From Moorena sp. SIO3I8 (lineage in GTDB: Bacteria; Cyanobacteriota; Cyanobacteriia; Cyanobacteriales; Coleofasciculaceae), in contig NZ_JAAHHW010000059.1 of NCBI RefSeq assembly GCF_010692325.1, positions 1 through 40,042 on the forward strand: 40,042 bases of DNA, in the 5' to 3' direction. Shown one piece after another: positions 1-8,049 of the stretch. Every line of letters starts with the position of its first letter. The first letter of the stretch is position 1. The notes below the pieces were generated by a model. That model worked only from the letters and a program-made list of their open reading frames with translations, was not told the origin of the DNA and did no database searches. The position numbers were made by a program, and so were the translations under genes.

Positions 1-287
1 TCTCTTTGATGACCGTCTTTGTTTATTGGTTTACACTCTCGCCCAAAGAGCCTTACGCCAAGCTCTCGCCCGGACTAAGCAAACTATTAACAACCAATTG
101 GGTAAGCCGACGGCTACCCCGACAATGGGGTGGGTATTTCAGTGCTTTCAGTCGATTCATTTAGTTATCCTAGGCGGAGTCGAGCAAATTTTCAACTTAA
201 CTCATGAGCATCACAGGATTCTTCAGTTTCTTGGTGCTCCCTGCCAAAAATATTATCTACTGGTGTGACAAACCTGCGGAATGTGGG
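1..287 (+). mobile_element. IS1634-family element, right end only (C-terminus of transposase plus right inverted repeat)
   Basis: The window opens inside a transposase frame whose last 80 codons (to the TGA at 266-268) match the C-terminus of the complete transposase at 37542-39167 with about a dozen substitutions; the shared ending is CQKYYLLV. The right inverted repeat (AACCTGCGGAATGTGGG, about 271-287) follows at the same distance as in the complete copy. The two are therefore related but not identical copies of one IS type in the same orientation. The 5' part lies outside the window, so whether this copy is intact cannot be judged. The 7 bp after the repeat, TTGACAA, recur just left of the other copy. 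Confidence 0.9.
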
Positions 288-636
288 TTGACAACTTTTT
301 AGGACATCGTGTACTATAAATATATGGATGAAAAAGCGAGCACCTTAAATAAACCGGAAGTGCCCGCTTAAGTAGGCCAGAGTGAACTAGACCTAGATTA
401 AGTATCTCTTATTTCTAGGTCGCCACAGCACCTAGACAAATCTATAGTTTTAGACCAATGAAGAACTCAAGGAATCTTGTAAGTAGTACGGATTTACTGC
501 TACTAGGACGGGATGTGGCTTGTTTTTGGGGAACATGGTTGATTGTGTATCATCTGTGTCGATAAAAGCTAGCGGTAACGAGGGAGTAACGACATTTGGC
601 TCTCCTACTCAAAGGCTTTTTCCTAACAATTGATGA
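288..636. other. Non-coding stretch right of the IS
   Basis: No convincing gene. An imperfect hairpin (AAGCGAGCAC at about 334-343 pairing with GTGCCCGCTT at about 361-370, one mismatch) could be a terminator or the remains of one. Nothing else recognisable before the iteron cluster. Confidence 0.5.
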
Positions 637-720
637 CTTATGTCGCCCTACATAACGCTTATGTACGCCCTACATAAGACTATGTCGCCCTACATAACGC
701 TTATGTACGCCCTACATAAG
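636..720. repeat. Tandem iterons, two 42-43-bp units, each made of two ~21-bp palindromes
   Basis: Units at 636-678 and 679-720 are nearly identical. Each contains two variants of an imperfect palindrome, TTATGTCGCCCTACATAA and TTATGTACGCCCTACATAA, so four ~21-bp sites lie in a row at two helical turns. This is the arrangement of iterons or of a multi-site operator. They lie about 270 bp before the HTH gene at 988, whose product is the obvious candidate ligand (inference). Confidence 0.8.
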
Positions 721-789
721 CTCCAAGAAAACTTGATGCGATAAATGTGTTGAGTTAATCAATGCACAAAGTTATTTATTAAAAAGTGC

Positions 790-812
790 TATGACCGGAG
801 CCTCCGGTCATA
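790..812. promoter_or_regulatory. Perfect 11-bp-arm palindrome (TATGACCGGAG arms)
   Basis: Arms TATGACCGGAG and CTCCGGTCATA surround a single C. The same arms recur around a 3-bp spacer at 1055-1079 inside the following gene. Likely binding site of a dimeric DNA-binding protein, plausibly the neighbouring HTH protein. Confidence 0.75.
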
Positions 813-836
813 AGAGTACTTAGGAAAAAACTTAAA

Positions 837-896
837 CCTTATGTAGGTCAGCGTCGGTCATAAGGATGCGTTATGACCGGGACAACCTTACATAGG
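837..896. promoter_or_regulatory. Nested palindrome combining both TTATG motif families
   Basis: Outer arms CCTTATGTAGGT and ACCTTACATAGG resemble the iterons at 636-720. Inner arms CGGTCATAA and TTATGACCG match the palindromes at 790-812 and 1055-1079. The order is mirror-symmetric, suggesting a compound operator or origin element shortly before the HTH gene. Confidence 0.65.
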
Positions 897-987
897 GGTG
901 CATTTAAGGGAAAAAATGCACGTACATGGCTGTCATATGCAGGTGTTGGCAAGTTTTATTCATTGCTGATTTTTGATCCATAGACAG

Positions 988-1467
988 ATGAACGTAAAGA
1001 ATATTACAGCATACGCAGAAGCCAGTACTACGACTGTCCCGGTCATGGAAGTCGTTATGACCGGAACCTCCGGTCATAAAAAATTAGCTCTCATCAATGA
1101 GGTCTATCAGAATTTCTTCTTGTACAACCCCAAGAAGAAGATGACAAGAATTGAAGTCAGAGATAAGTTTGGCATTTCTCGTCAAGCTTTGTACGACTGG
1201 CAAGTAAATGTGATAGATCCAGTCCCTCATGATTATGCCGTCATAATAAGAGGTGAATTTTACACAAAGAATGGTTGCAGACCAACAAAAACCATCAGAG
1301 GTCTTACTATTCACCAAGTGTTTGTTTTCTGGTTAATCTATCAAGTCATGAAGCTTGTGAACACCTACAAGCAAGCAATTCCTCTACTTGGGAGGCTATT
1401 AGAAGTGTTCACAAAAGAAGATTTTGATACTAGGTTTGAAGCCTGGAAAAGCAATTATTCAGTTTAG
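988..1467 (+). CDS. Small HTH DNA-binding protein with palindromic sites upstream and inside its gene
   Basis: About 159 residues, basic. Residues 52-73 read as a helix-turn-helix of the type that picks a DNA site (TRIEVRDKFGISRQALYDWQ). No known family is recognised for the remainder. The start is uncertain: TTG 973, ATG 988, ATG 1045 and ATG 1057 are in frame and none has a good ribosome-binding site; 988 is chosen as the first ATG. The 5' part of the coding sequence carries a palindrome (TTATGACCGGA arms, 1055-1079), translated as part of a linker; a start at 1057 would put most of it in the leader. It begins a rightward run with 1485-6187. A plasmid copy-control, partition or initiator role is inferred only from the iterons. 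Confidence 0.6.
   Translation: MNVKNITAYAEASTTTVPVMEVVMTGTSGHKKLALINEVYQNFFLYNPKKKMTRIEVRDKFGISRQALYDWQVNVIDPVPHDYAVIIRGEFYTKNGCRPTKTIRGLTIHQVFVFWLIYQVMKLVNTYKQAIPLLGRLLEVFTKEDFDTRFEAWKSNYSV
1055..1079. promoter_or_regulatory. Palindrome inside the 5' part of the HTH gene
   Basis: TTATGACCGGA and TCCGGTCATAA arms around ACC, matching the upstream palindrome at 790-812; a half-site CGGTCATG precedes it at about 1040. A binding site that is also coding, or a leader site if translation starts at 1057. Confidence 0.7.
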
Positions 1468-1484
1468 ATCCACAGGAGAAAATA

Positions 1485-2216
1485 ATGACTTTCATCACAA
1501 TCGACGAAGCTATCGACCTTCTTTCTACTGGCCAAGGAATAAGTCACGATCAAGCGAAAGAGGCGGTATCAGATATATGCAAGCAGCACGGCATCAATCC
1601 TGAGGACAACAAGATTGACTACAACTTGGTGGTCAGTGCCAGCAAAGGATTCACTGCGGTAGATAAAGGGATAAACAAAGCCATCGCTTCCTCTAAGTCG
1701 GCGGAAAGCAAAGGAGGTGCTCTCTCTACTCAAGAAAGGAAAGATGAGGCCATGGTCTTTGTGCAGGAAGAGTTGCACTTGGCAGGGATTGATAATTTTC
1801 CAGTCCAAATTATGGCAACCCGTATCGACAACGCCATCATGGATGGGATTCAAGATGCTGACGCCACTGACTATGCTCGTCGCCAGGCTTTTCTGCAACG
1901 CACACGAGACAACAACACTCGTTTCTACAACGAAGTACTGGAAGTCGAACAGCAATCTCGCGAAGAAGCAAAAGAGGTTGCAGACGCCATAACTCACCAG
2001 GGGATTCAGTATCACTTCCAGCCTGTTGAGTCTAATGTCAGTCACTACACCTCTGTTCTAAAGCAACGAAGGCTCTCTCAAAGAACAGCTCAACAAAACC
2101 AAGCCAGCCTAGTGCAGAAAGCTGCCGAGGACAGAAAGACCAGCCAAGCGATCGCTAAGGCTACTTCGTTCCTAGATGACCTCGAAGCTGAGGTCGAAGC
2201 TGAGTTGGGTCAATAG
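1485..2216 (+). CDS. Hypothetical acidic, helix-rich protein (243 aa)
   Basis: A good ribosome-binding site (AGGAG about 8 bp before ATG 1485) and a short 17-bp gap after the HTH gene support translation and operon membership. The sequence is soluble, rich in Glu, Gln and Ala, and predicted largely helical, with no signal peptide or membrane segment. The C-terminal third (about 150-243) looks like long amphipathic helix. No family recognised. A stem-loop follows its stop. By position it belongs with the HTH and membrane-ATPase genes; its function is unknown. Confidence 0.75.
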   Translation: MTFITIDEAIDLLSTGQGISHDQAKEAVSDICKQHGINPEDNKIDYNLVVSASKGFTAVDKGINKAIASSKSAESKGGALSTQERKDEAMVFVQEELHLAGIDNFPVQIMATRIDNAIMDGIQDADATDYARRQAFLQRTRDNNTRFYNEVLEVEQQSREEAKEVADAITHQGIQYHFQPVESNVSHYTSVLKQRRLSQRTAQQNQASLVQKAAEDRKTSQAIAKATSFLDDLEAEVEAELGQ

Positions 2217-2223
2217 TTCAATA

Positions 2224-2250
2224 GCCTGGGTCTTCCCAGGCATCTTTTGT
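2224..2250 (+). terminator. Stem-loop after the 1485 gene
   Basis: GCCTGGG-TCTT-CCCAGGC (2224-2241) followed by ATCTTTTGT. A short perfect stem with a modest T-run; either a terminator or partial attenuator between this gene and the membrane-protein genes, which start 27 bp later. Confidence 0.6.
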
Positions 2251-2276
2251 ATGTATCGAAAAGTTGGTTCAGGACA

Positions 2277-2753
2277 ATGCCTAATAAGTATTATTTGATT
2301 TCACTAGCGCTTAGCTTTGCAGCTATCGGTCATGTAGCAAACTCTACGATCGCAAATGGTCAGAGAGATTCAGAGACAAAGAACAAAATAGCTGAGTCTA
2401 AAAAGCACTACGACATCAAGACGGCTCAAATGGAGCAAGAAAAGGCTTTCTCCGAAGCTAGGGTCAAAAATAAAGTGGGAAGTCCAGTCAAGAAGATCAT
2501 ATTGAATCATTATTACTACGATCCAGAGAACCCGACATTCCCAAAGGGTTTCAGCCTTGATTTCCTAAATAATGCGGGCAATAATTCTCCCGATGGCATT
2601 GCAACCATAGTGGACAAAAATTCCCCTGCGACATGCATCGGGGTTTCGGTTAAGTCAAAAATTCCAGGGAAAGACGGAGTCTTTTACTTTATTGGTTCCA
2701 AGAACCCAGCTTACGCTGCTTACGCTGAACAAATGTGTGGTATTCACGGGTAA
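2277..2753 (+). CDS. Hypothetical membrane-anchored or secreted small protein (158 aa)
   Basis: ATG 2277 is preferred over TTG 2247 because AGGA lies 4 bp upstream of it. The N-terminus has a single hydrophobic stretch (about residues 5-22, LISLALSFAAIGHVA) after a short positive start: a signal anchor or signal peptide. A hydrophilic region follows, then a likely folded domain (about 65-158) with two late cysteines. No family recognised. The stop is 4 bp before the next start, so it is probably co-transcribed with the polytopic protein and the ATPase at 3512, possibly as a minor subunit of one envelope complex (inference). Confidence 0.7.
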   Translation: MPNKYYLISLALSFAAIGHVANSTIANGQRDSETKNKIAESKKHYDIKTAQMEQEKAFSEARVKNKVGSPVKKIILNHYYYDPENPTFPKGFSLDFLNNAGNNSPDGIATIVDKNSPATCIGVSVKSKIPGKDGVFYFIGSKNPAYAAYAEQMCGIHG

Positions 2754-2757
2754 GGTT

Positions 2758-3435
2758 ATGGCACGAACTATTAGAAGAATAAACAATCCAGCCAAGGATA
2801 GATTGAGTTATCTAGAAAAAAGTGAAGCGGCTAACAGGATTACTCCCTTTGGGGCAAAGTTTATCGTCAATGCCAATAGGGTGATATTCAAGGGGATAGG
2901 TTCTATTGGGCTAGTTATCGTTACCACTGCTGAGAATCTGTTAAGTCCAAATGGATGCCTTTTTCTCGGAGGTGTTTGTGCGATCGCTGGGTTAGTCATC
3001 TCAACGGACACCTACTATCAGCAGATAACTGGAGTCCCTCTCCTTCCGTTCTTTGAGGAAACGTGGATAGATCCTGTTAGGTACAGGCAAGCTAGCTTTT
3101 GGTTCTCCTTTCAGTTTATTTTCTCTTCTCTAATGTCTTTGGTTGTGGACTGGATCCAATCACTGGCATTAGTAAGCAACTTGGTTCCAAAAGCTAGCAA
3201 ACTAACAAAAACTCAGAAGATGATTGTCACTAGGATAGGGCTGTTTGCTTACGCAGTAGAGCTACTTTTTGCCTTTAGCTCCCGTGGTATTGCAGGTCTG
3301 GATACCTATCGAAAAATATCTGTCTTCCTCTATAACCTAGGAAGCATCTTTGGAGCTGAAGCAGGGTTCGCCTTGGCCGCAGTATCAAAAGAAAACTTGG
3401 AAAAAGCCGCAAGAGAAGCTAAGTCTGAAGAGTAG
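2758..3435 (+). CDS. Hypothetical polytopic membrane protein (225 aa)
   Basis: Start at ATG 2758 (MARTIRRINN), 4 bp after the previous stop; the open frame extends further upstream but only through the neighbouring gene. After a basic cytoplasmic N-terminus there are hydrophobic segments near residues 43-60, 66-83, 117-137, 168-182 and about 200-215. The C-terminus is short, basic-acidic and probably cytoplasmic. No family recognised. It lies between a one-span protein and a membrane-anchored ATPase, which suggests an inner-membrane component of the same assembly. A strong hairpin follows the gene. Confidence 0.75.
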   Translation: MARTIRRINNPAKDRLSYLEKSEAANRITPFGAKFIVNANRVIFKGIGSIGLVIVTTAENLLSPNGCLFLGGVCAIAGLVISTDTYYQQITGVPLLPFFEETWIDPVRYRQASFWFSFQFIFSSLMSLVVDWIQSLALVSNLVPKASKLTKTQKMIVTRIGLFAYAVELLFAFSSRGIAGLDTYRKISVFLYNLGSIFGAEAGFALAAVSKENLEKAAREAKSEE

Positions 3436-3446
3436 TCCCTAAAAAC

Positions 3447-3470
3447 GATGGAGTTTAATCCGACTCCATC
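3447..3470 (+). terminator. Perfect 8-bp stem-loop between membrane gene and ATPase gene
   Basis: GATGGAGT and ACTCCATC separated by 8 bases, followed by TCAATTTAAT. Terminator or attenuator; the T-run is weak, so read-through into the ATPase gene is likely. Confidence 0.55.
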
Positions 3471-3511
3471 TCAATTTAATCCAATTACATCATGGAATCA
3501 ATTATAGACCA

Positions 3512-5617
3512 ATGTTTGACGACAACAAAAAATACCGCAGAGGAAAGCTTAACTCAGATCCAGATGTACACGAAGAAATCATAGACGTAGAAGCGTATCT
3601 AAACGATCGCATTAATTTTTTGGGCAAGAAAGCGGAGAAAGAACGGGGGTTTGGTGACACAGCCAAAACTATGGGTGGTGGAGTACTTCTTGTGTCATTT
3701 TTCTGTGCAACTGCTATTCCCGGTTCGCCTATAGTCATTGGAGCTTCATTGGCTGGATATTTAGTAGCTTTATATGGAGACTATTCGACAACTGGTCGCC
3801 TAAGATTTCTTCCAAGTAGAAGGACTTTCTTAAGTCTAAAATCAGAAGACGAAGAAAAAGACTTTATAGATTTAACGGCAGATTTTGAAGAAGATGTCTC
3901 TTATCTTCCTCGCAAAGAGAATGTTGAAGCTAGATTTATTAATAGATACTTTGAAGAAATATCTGAAAAGCTTAGTGAGATGCCAGTTCCAATCAGGGCA
4001 AAGACCTATAAAGCAATAATAGATAACGTATATAGCCGCAAAGCTCAATCAAAATATTACAAGTACTTTGAAGCTAGAAGCAGGCAAAAAGACCTAGCTG
4101 TTGAAACTGAAATTGATCAGATGAAGTCTGTCCAGGACACTTCTGCTGTTTTTACTCAAGCGCTACAACCTAGAAAGCAAATAAAGACTATCGAGGCTGA
4201 CTTAGATCTAGAATGTCAGCTTTTTGAAAGCGACCCACAAGTTAGTCATCATCAAAAAACAGAAGATTTTGAATCTCCAACTAGTCAGCCCCCTATATTT
4301 GTTGACAAAAGAAAGACCCAGGTCACTGGATATAATACGATAGCTAAGAAATGGCAGTTTTGTACTTTTACGATCGCAGGGCAAGGTGCTGGAAAAAGTG
4401 AACTGTACTATTGGCTAAGTAAATATTTAGCTGGCCAAGACGTTCGGGTTTACTATCTTAACTTAGCCTCAAAAAAAGAAGATTTTGGACGAGATTGGGA
4501 AGGCCATGCTCAATGCGTAAGATGTGACCTCAGGAAACTAGACCCTAAAGGAGCGAAAGGAGTCATCTCAGATGTTTACCAGCTGATAAAGAATTACGAT
4601 AGCTGCGAGGAAAAGAAAATGCTCATAATTGATGAAGCTAACGTTACATTCCTCAAGGTTCATCGATATGCAAAAGACCTGGGAGAAATGAGAGATTATC
4701 TTGCTGCTCTAATCGGAGACCTTGTATCTGCGGGAGGAAAAGGATTCGAGTCTATCCATGCCTTAGGTCAAGGATTGAAAGCTAGTACACTGTCTGACGG
4801 AATTTTCCCTCTCTTTAAGGCCATGCTTTTGAATTACATGACAGTGGCTCCGGGGAAAGAAGTTTACGCTGCCGATCGGAATCAAATGATAGGAGAAGAT
4901 AACACAACCCGTCGAGACGTTGTCAATAATTTTGGGAAAGACTGCGCTAATCCGCCTGTAGGAATTGAAGGAGGTCGTATATTGAACTATAACGGCACTT
5001 GGTACCCCACCGGAGGGAAAGCAGATCTAGGTTTCACTGATAGTGATTCAACCAGCGAAAAAGATCTATCAGCTAGTAGAACTTCATCAACAACGGCTCA
5101 AAAAAAAAGATCTCAGATAGAAGAACTGATAGCAGAACTAGAGGAAGACGGATATGATACCTTGTGGTCTTTTGCTGAAGCAATGGGAATGCCTTCTTCT
5201 GGCGCTAAGCGTAGATTGATTGAGATTATTTCTATTTACCTGGAAAGCAAAAGGCCAGATCTCGCTAGTCGCTTTGCTAGGGACAAGAAGAACCAGTTTT
5301 CTAGTTTTGATGGCCGATACTCCTACCCAGACAATAACGAGAAAGAGCTCAAGACTCGATTATTGACTAACTTTTGCTGTTGCCTATGCCAAAAAAGATC
5401 AGAAGATGTAGAGATCCACCGAACATCATACCTAGGAGCAGACGATCAGCCGGGGGAGAATATGTTCCCACTGTGTGAAGTTTGCCATAACGAAGCCCAT
5501 GAGGCCGGTAACTGGAATTCAATACTTGATTCGATATGGTCTTCTCACCAAACTGAAGGTTTTACTAAAAGAATCAATTTAGGATTGAATTTCTTAACTC
5601 AAAATATTGATTATTGA
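3512..5617 (+). CDS. Membrane-anchored P-loop ATPase with C-terminal HNH motif (701 aa)
   Basis: Order of parts: acidic N-terminus; two close hydrophobic segments (about 55-89) forming a membrane hairpin; a long charged linker; a P-loop ATPase with Walker A AGQGAGKS (289-296) and Walker B MLIIDEAN (D374, E375) followed by a QGLK-type polar segment; a small helical module about 534-585 resembling SAP/Rho-N-like DNA-binding segments; and a Cys/His module with CxxC (C623, C626), H636, CxxCH (C655, C658, H659) and H663, the pattern of an HNH nuclease. The ATPase most resembles the FtsK/HerA/TraG class of DNA pumps by its anchor and layout, but this is inference. Flanked by membrane proteins on both sides, it is a candidate motor for DNA transfer or a membrane-located defence nuclease. 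Confidence 0.75.
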   Translation: MFDDNKKYRRGKLNSDPDVHEEIIDVEAYLNDRINFLGKKAEKERGFGDTAKTMGGGVLLVSFFCATAIPGSPIVIGASLAGYLVALYGDYSTTGRLRFLPSRRTFLSLKSEDEEKDFIDLTADFEEDVSYLPRKENVEARFINRYFEEISEKLSEMPVPIRAKTYKAIIDNVYSRKAQSKYYKYFEARSRQKDLAVETEIDQMKSVQDTSAVFTQALQPRKQIKTIEADLDLECQLFESDPQVSHHQKTEDFESPTSQPPIFVDKRKTQVTGYNTIAKKWQFCTFTIAGQGAGKSELYYWLSKYLAGQDVRVYYLNLASKKEDFGRDWEGHAQCVRCDLRKLDPKGAKGVISDVYQLIKNYDSCEEKKMLIIDEANVTFLKVHRYAKDLGEMRDYLAALIGDLVSAGGKGFESIHALGQGLKASTLSDGIFPLFKAMLLNYMTVAPGKEVYAADRNQMIGEDNTTRRDVVNNFGKDCANPPVGIEGGRILNYNGTWYPTGGKADLGFTDSDSTSEKDLSASRTSSTTAQKKRSQIEELIAELEEDGYDTLWSFAEAMGMPSSGAKRRLIEIISIYLESKRPDLASRFARDKKNQFSSFDGRYSYPDNNEKELKTRLLTNFCCCLCQKRSEDVEIHRTSYLGADDQPGENMFPLCEVCHNEAHEAGNWNSILDSIWSSHQTEGFTKRINLGLNFLTQNIDY

Positions 5618-5623
5618 CTAAAA

Positions 5624-6187
5624 ATGAGGTCACATAGAATGGTATCAAAAAGGACAAGACTATTGCTGGCGCACGTTAAAGGTATCGGATTCTTGGTCTT
5701 AACTACTCCCATGATAACTTTGGGGCTACCTCAATCTATTAATAGCTTCTTTCCTGAAGCACACTTAGTGCCTAATTTCTTCGATCCCGATAAAGGTATT
5801 TTCCTTTGGAATGTAGTTAACTTATCTACAAGAGAAGGGCTAAAAGCTCTAGGCGCAATGTCAGCCTTAAAGGTTACCCAATGGTGCCTTTTGACGGCTC
5901 CTTTCGGAAAACTATTTTCCTGGTTGCCGTGGGAAAACAAGCAACGATTAATATTGGTGGGATTACTTTTATGCCTTTACGAGCTCCTTTTAATTGTATC
6001 CGTAACTTTCCCTACTGAGTTTGAGGTGTCAAGCTCAGCTATGGTTTTCTTTATTCTCCACTCTCTTCTTGTCATATGTATCCCCTGGATAATATATGGA
6101 TTCATCTGTATTTCTGTTGACCTGTATAAAATATCTCTTCGATCGGCTAAAAGGAAGAATTCAGGCGCTTCCGGAATTCCCGACTAA
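5624..6187 (+). CDS. Hypothetical polytopic membrane protein (187 aa)
   Basis: Starts 6 bp after the ATPase stop; an internal ATG at 5639 is an alternative start. Basic N-terminus, then hydrophobic segments about 18-36, 108-128 and 135-165, with an amphipathic middle; the C-terminus is basic and likely cytoplasmic. No family recognised. Its position makes it the probable last gene of the rightward membrane/ATPase operon, before a GC-rich hairpin at 6222-6255. Confidence 0.7.
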   Translation: MRSHRMVSKRTRLLLAHVKGIGFLVLTTPMITLGLPQSINSFFPEAHLVPNFFDPDKGIFLWNVVNLSTREGLKALGAMSALKVTQWCLLTAPFGKLFSWLPWENKQRLILVGLLLCLYELLLIVSVTFPTEFEVSSSAMVFFILHSLLVICIPWIIYGFICISVDLYKISLRSAKRKNSGASGIPD

Positions 6188-6221
6188 GATATTCGACCAA
6201 AAATCCTAATCCCAAAAAATG

Positions 6222-6255
6222 AGCGATCGCTTCTGGTTCTAAAGGAGCGATCGCT
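6222..6255 (+). terminator. Hairpin formed by two HIP1 palindromes
   Basis: AGCGATCGCT occurs at 6222-6231 and 6246-6255; each copy is palindromic, so together they form a strong stem-loop. It lies between the membrane operon and the helicase gene and is probably the operon terminator, although no T-run follows. Confidence 0.5.
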
Positions 6256-6293
6256 ATCAAAACAGTAACTAATTAAGCACACCTGCTTAGTAA

Positions 6294-7907
6294 ATGACAA
6301 CTGATCCAGGTATTAGCATGGCACAAAGCATTGACATTCAACAACCTTTTTATCGTGACTTGAACAGTGAGATATCACTGAGAAATTATCAAGAAGAACT
6401 AGTCTTTGGTGTGTTTGAAGAGTGGAGGAGTGGTAAGCGGCGAGTGATGGTGCAGTTACCTACAGGTGGAGGCAAGACGGTCTGCATTGGAGCATTGGTT
6501 CAATACTTTGTGCAGCAGGGTCTCAAAGTCTTAGCGATCGCTCACCGCAAAGAGTTAATAACTCAACTAAGCGAAACACTCGAAAACATAACAAAATTGC
6601 CTATTGGCAAAATCAAAGCTGGCATTCCTCCAGCTCCTCAGTACAACATTCAAGTAGCTTCAATCCAGACATTAATCCGAAGGCAGCCCTTCCCTGAAGC
6701 TGACTTATTAATAATTGATGAAGCCCATCATTCTGCATCAAGATCCTATACCGATGTGATGTCTGCGTACCCAGATGCATATATTGCGGGGTTCACCGCT
6801 ACGCCCACGAGAACCGATGGCCATGGCTTCCTGCAAACCTACGATGCCCTAGTGAAGGGAGTGACGACAGCCTACTTAATCGAGCATGGATATCTCTCCC
6901 AATTCAAAGTCTACGGTGGTGTGACTATTAACACCAAAGGGCTGAAATCTTCCGTCGAGGATTATCAAAAAGGAGCACTAGAAAAACGAGCCATGGCAGT
7001 CGTTGGAGACGTTGTCCCGGCTTGGAAGAAACACGCCCTCGGGAAAAAGACCATTGTTTTTGCTGTCGGCGTCAAGCATTCTCAAGCCATTGCAGCAGCA
7101 TTTAACAACGAGGGTATTACGGCTGAGCACTTAGACGGCAAAACTTCTGCCGGAAAACGAGAAGAAGCTCTAGAACGTTTTAGGAATGGAAAAACGACTA
7201 TTTTGTCTAATTGTGGCCTTTTTGGGGAGGGAGTAGATATTCCCTCGATAGAAGCTGTCCAGATATGTCGTCCAACTGTGTCTAAGATTGTTCATTTCCA
7301 GCAAATAGGACGGGCACTAAGACCTTCCCCTGGGAAAACCCATGCCGTGATAATAGACCATAGCGAGAATTGGCGCTATCACGGGCTTCCAGACACCCAC
7401 GTCGAATGGTCTCTAGAACCAATCTCAATTCCCAACAACGAGTATGCAACCAAGTGTTCTTGCTGCGGTCACTGTTTTCTCCCTTTTCCCCATGATCTAA
7501 AAACTCCCATCAGGTTAGACAAAGACAAGGACGGGAATTTAACCCCCATTTATCACATCACTTGCCCTAGCTGTTTGACCACTTTGGAGTACATCAAAGG
7601 AGCAGGGGCGGCGATAGAACCGGACGAGGAAGCAGGTGGAGAAAAGGAACGGCTAGAAGGCTTGATGATGGAAATCGTCTTAGAGGCAAATCCTGAGTAC
7701 ATCAAGGAAATCGACCAAGCGATCGCGAAACAAACGAAAAATGGCTATAAGCGGGGGTGGGTCTTTCACCATCTATTGAAGGAATTCAGTGGTTCCCAGT
7801 TTAGTGTTGGGGATTGGCGCTATGTCGCCCATCAGTTAGGTTATGAATTGGGCTGGGCAAACTATGCCTGGAGGGATTCCCAGGTTTTTTCCAGTAGCGA
7901 ATTTTGA
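6294..7907 (+). CDS. DEAH-type superfamily 2 helicase with C-terminal zinc motif (537 aa)
   Basis: Complete SF2 core: Walker A PTGGGKT (56-62), DEAH (142-145), motif III-type TAT (168-170), a second RecA-like lobe with GEGVDIP (311-317) and motif VI QQIGRALRPSPGK (336-348). After the core comes a zinc-binding cluster (C388, C390/C391, C394, C424, C427), then a helical C-terminus. The layout is that of RAD25/SSL2-like SF2 helicases found on phages and plasmids, without a nuclease domain. It should unwind DNA using ATP. ATG 6294 gives a normal N-terminus. It has its own intergenic region, so it may be transcribed separately from the membrane operon. Confidence 0.9.
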   Translation: MTTDPGISMAQSIDIQQPFYRDLNSEISLRNYQEELVFGVFEEWRSGKRRVMVQLPTGGGKTVCIGALVQYFVQQGLKVLAIAHRKELITQLSETLENITKLPIGKIKAGIPPAPQYNIQVASIQTLIRRQPFPEADLLIIDEAHHSASRSYTDVMSAYPDAYIAGFTATPTRTDGHGFLQTYDALVKGVTTAYLIEHGYLSQFKVYGGVTINTKGLKSSVEDYQKGALEKRAMAVVGDVVPAWKKHALGKKTIVFAVGVKHSQAIAAAFNNEGITAEHLDGKTSAGKREEALERFRNGKTTILSNCGLFGEGVDIPSIEAVQICRPTVSKIVHFQQIGRALRPSPGKTHAVIIDHSENWRYHGLPDTHVEWSLEPISIPNNEYATKCSCCGHCFLPFPHDLKTPIRLDKDKDGNLTPIYHITCPSCLTTLEYIKGAGAAIEPDEEAGGEKERLEGLMMEIVLEANPEYIKEIDQAIAKQTKNGYKRGWVFHHLLKEFSGSQFSVGDWRYVAHQLGYELGWANYAWRDSQVFSSSEF

Positions 7908-7954
7908 GCATCGTCTTTTGTTATCTTTTTGCTGACGACGACGGAAAGATAAAG

Positions 7955-8005
7955 TATAATGTGAAAAGCGGGCGAGGGTAGTTCTACCAAAACCCCTCAC
8001 CCGCT
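7955..8005 (+). promoter_or_regulatory. Likely -10 box and strong leader hairpin before the giant gene
   Basis: TATAAT at 7955-7960 follows TTGCTG at about 7929-7934 with over-long spacing. About 7 bp downstream, AGCGGGCGAGGG (7967-7978) pairs with the CCCCTCACCCGCT strand ending at about 8005. The hairpin would sit at the very 5' end of the mRNA, about 45 bp before ATG 8050. Confidence 0.5.
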
Positions 8006-8049
8006 GTGATTCCAAAAGAAATCACTGTACTAATGCCCTCTATTTTAAG

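Noticed and set aside
636-720. CRISPR array
   Set aside because: Only two units with no spacers; palindromic iterons explain them.
1569-2045. Leftward 158-codon frame
   Set aside because: Antisense to the well-supported 243-residue gene; no start signal.
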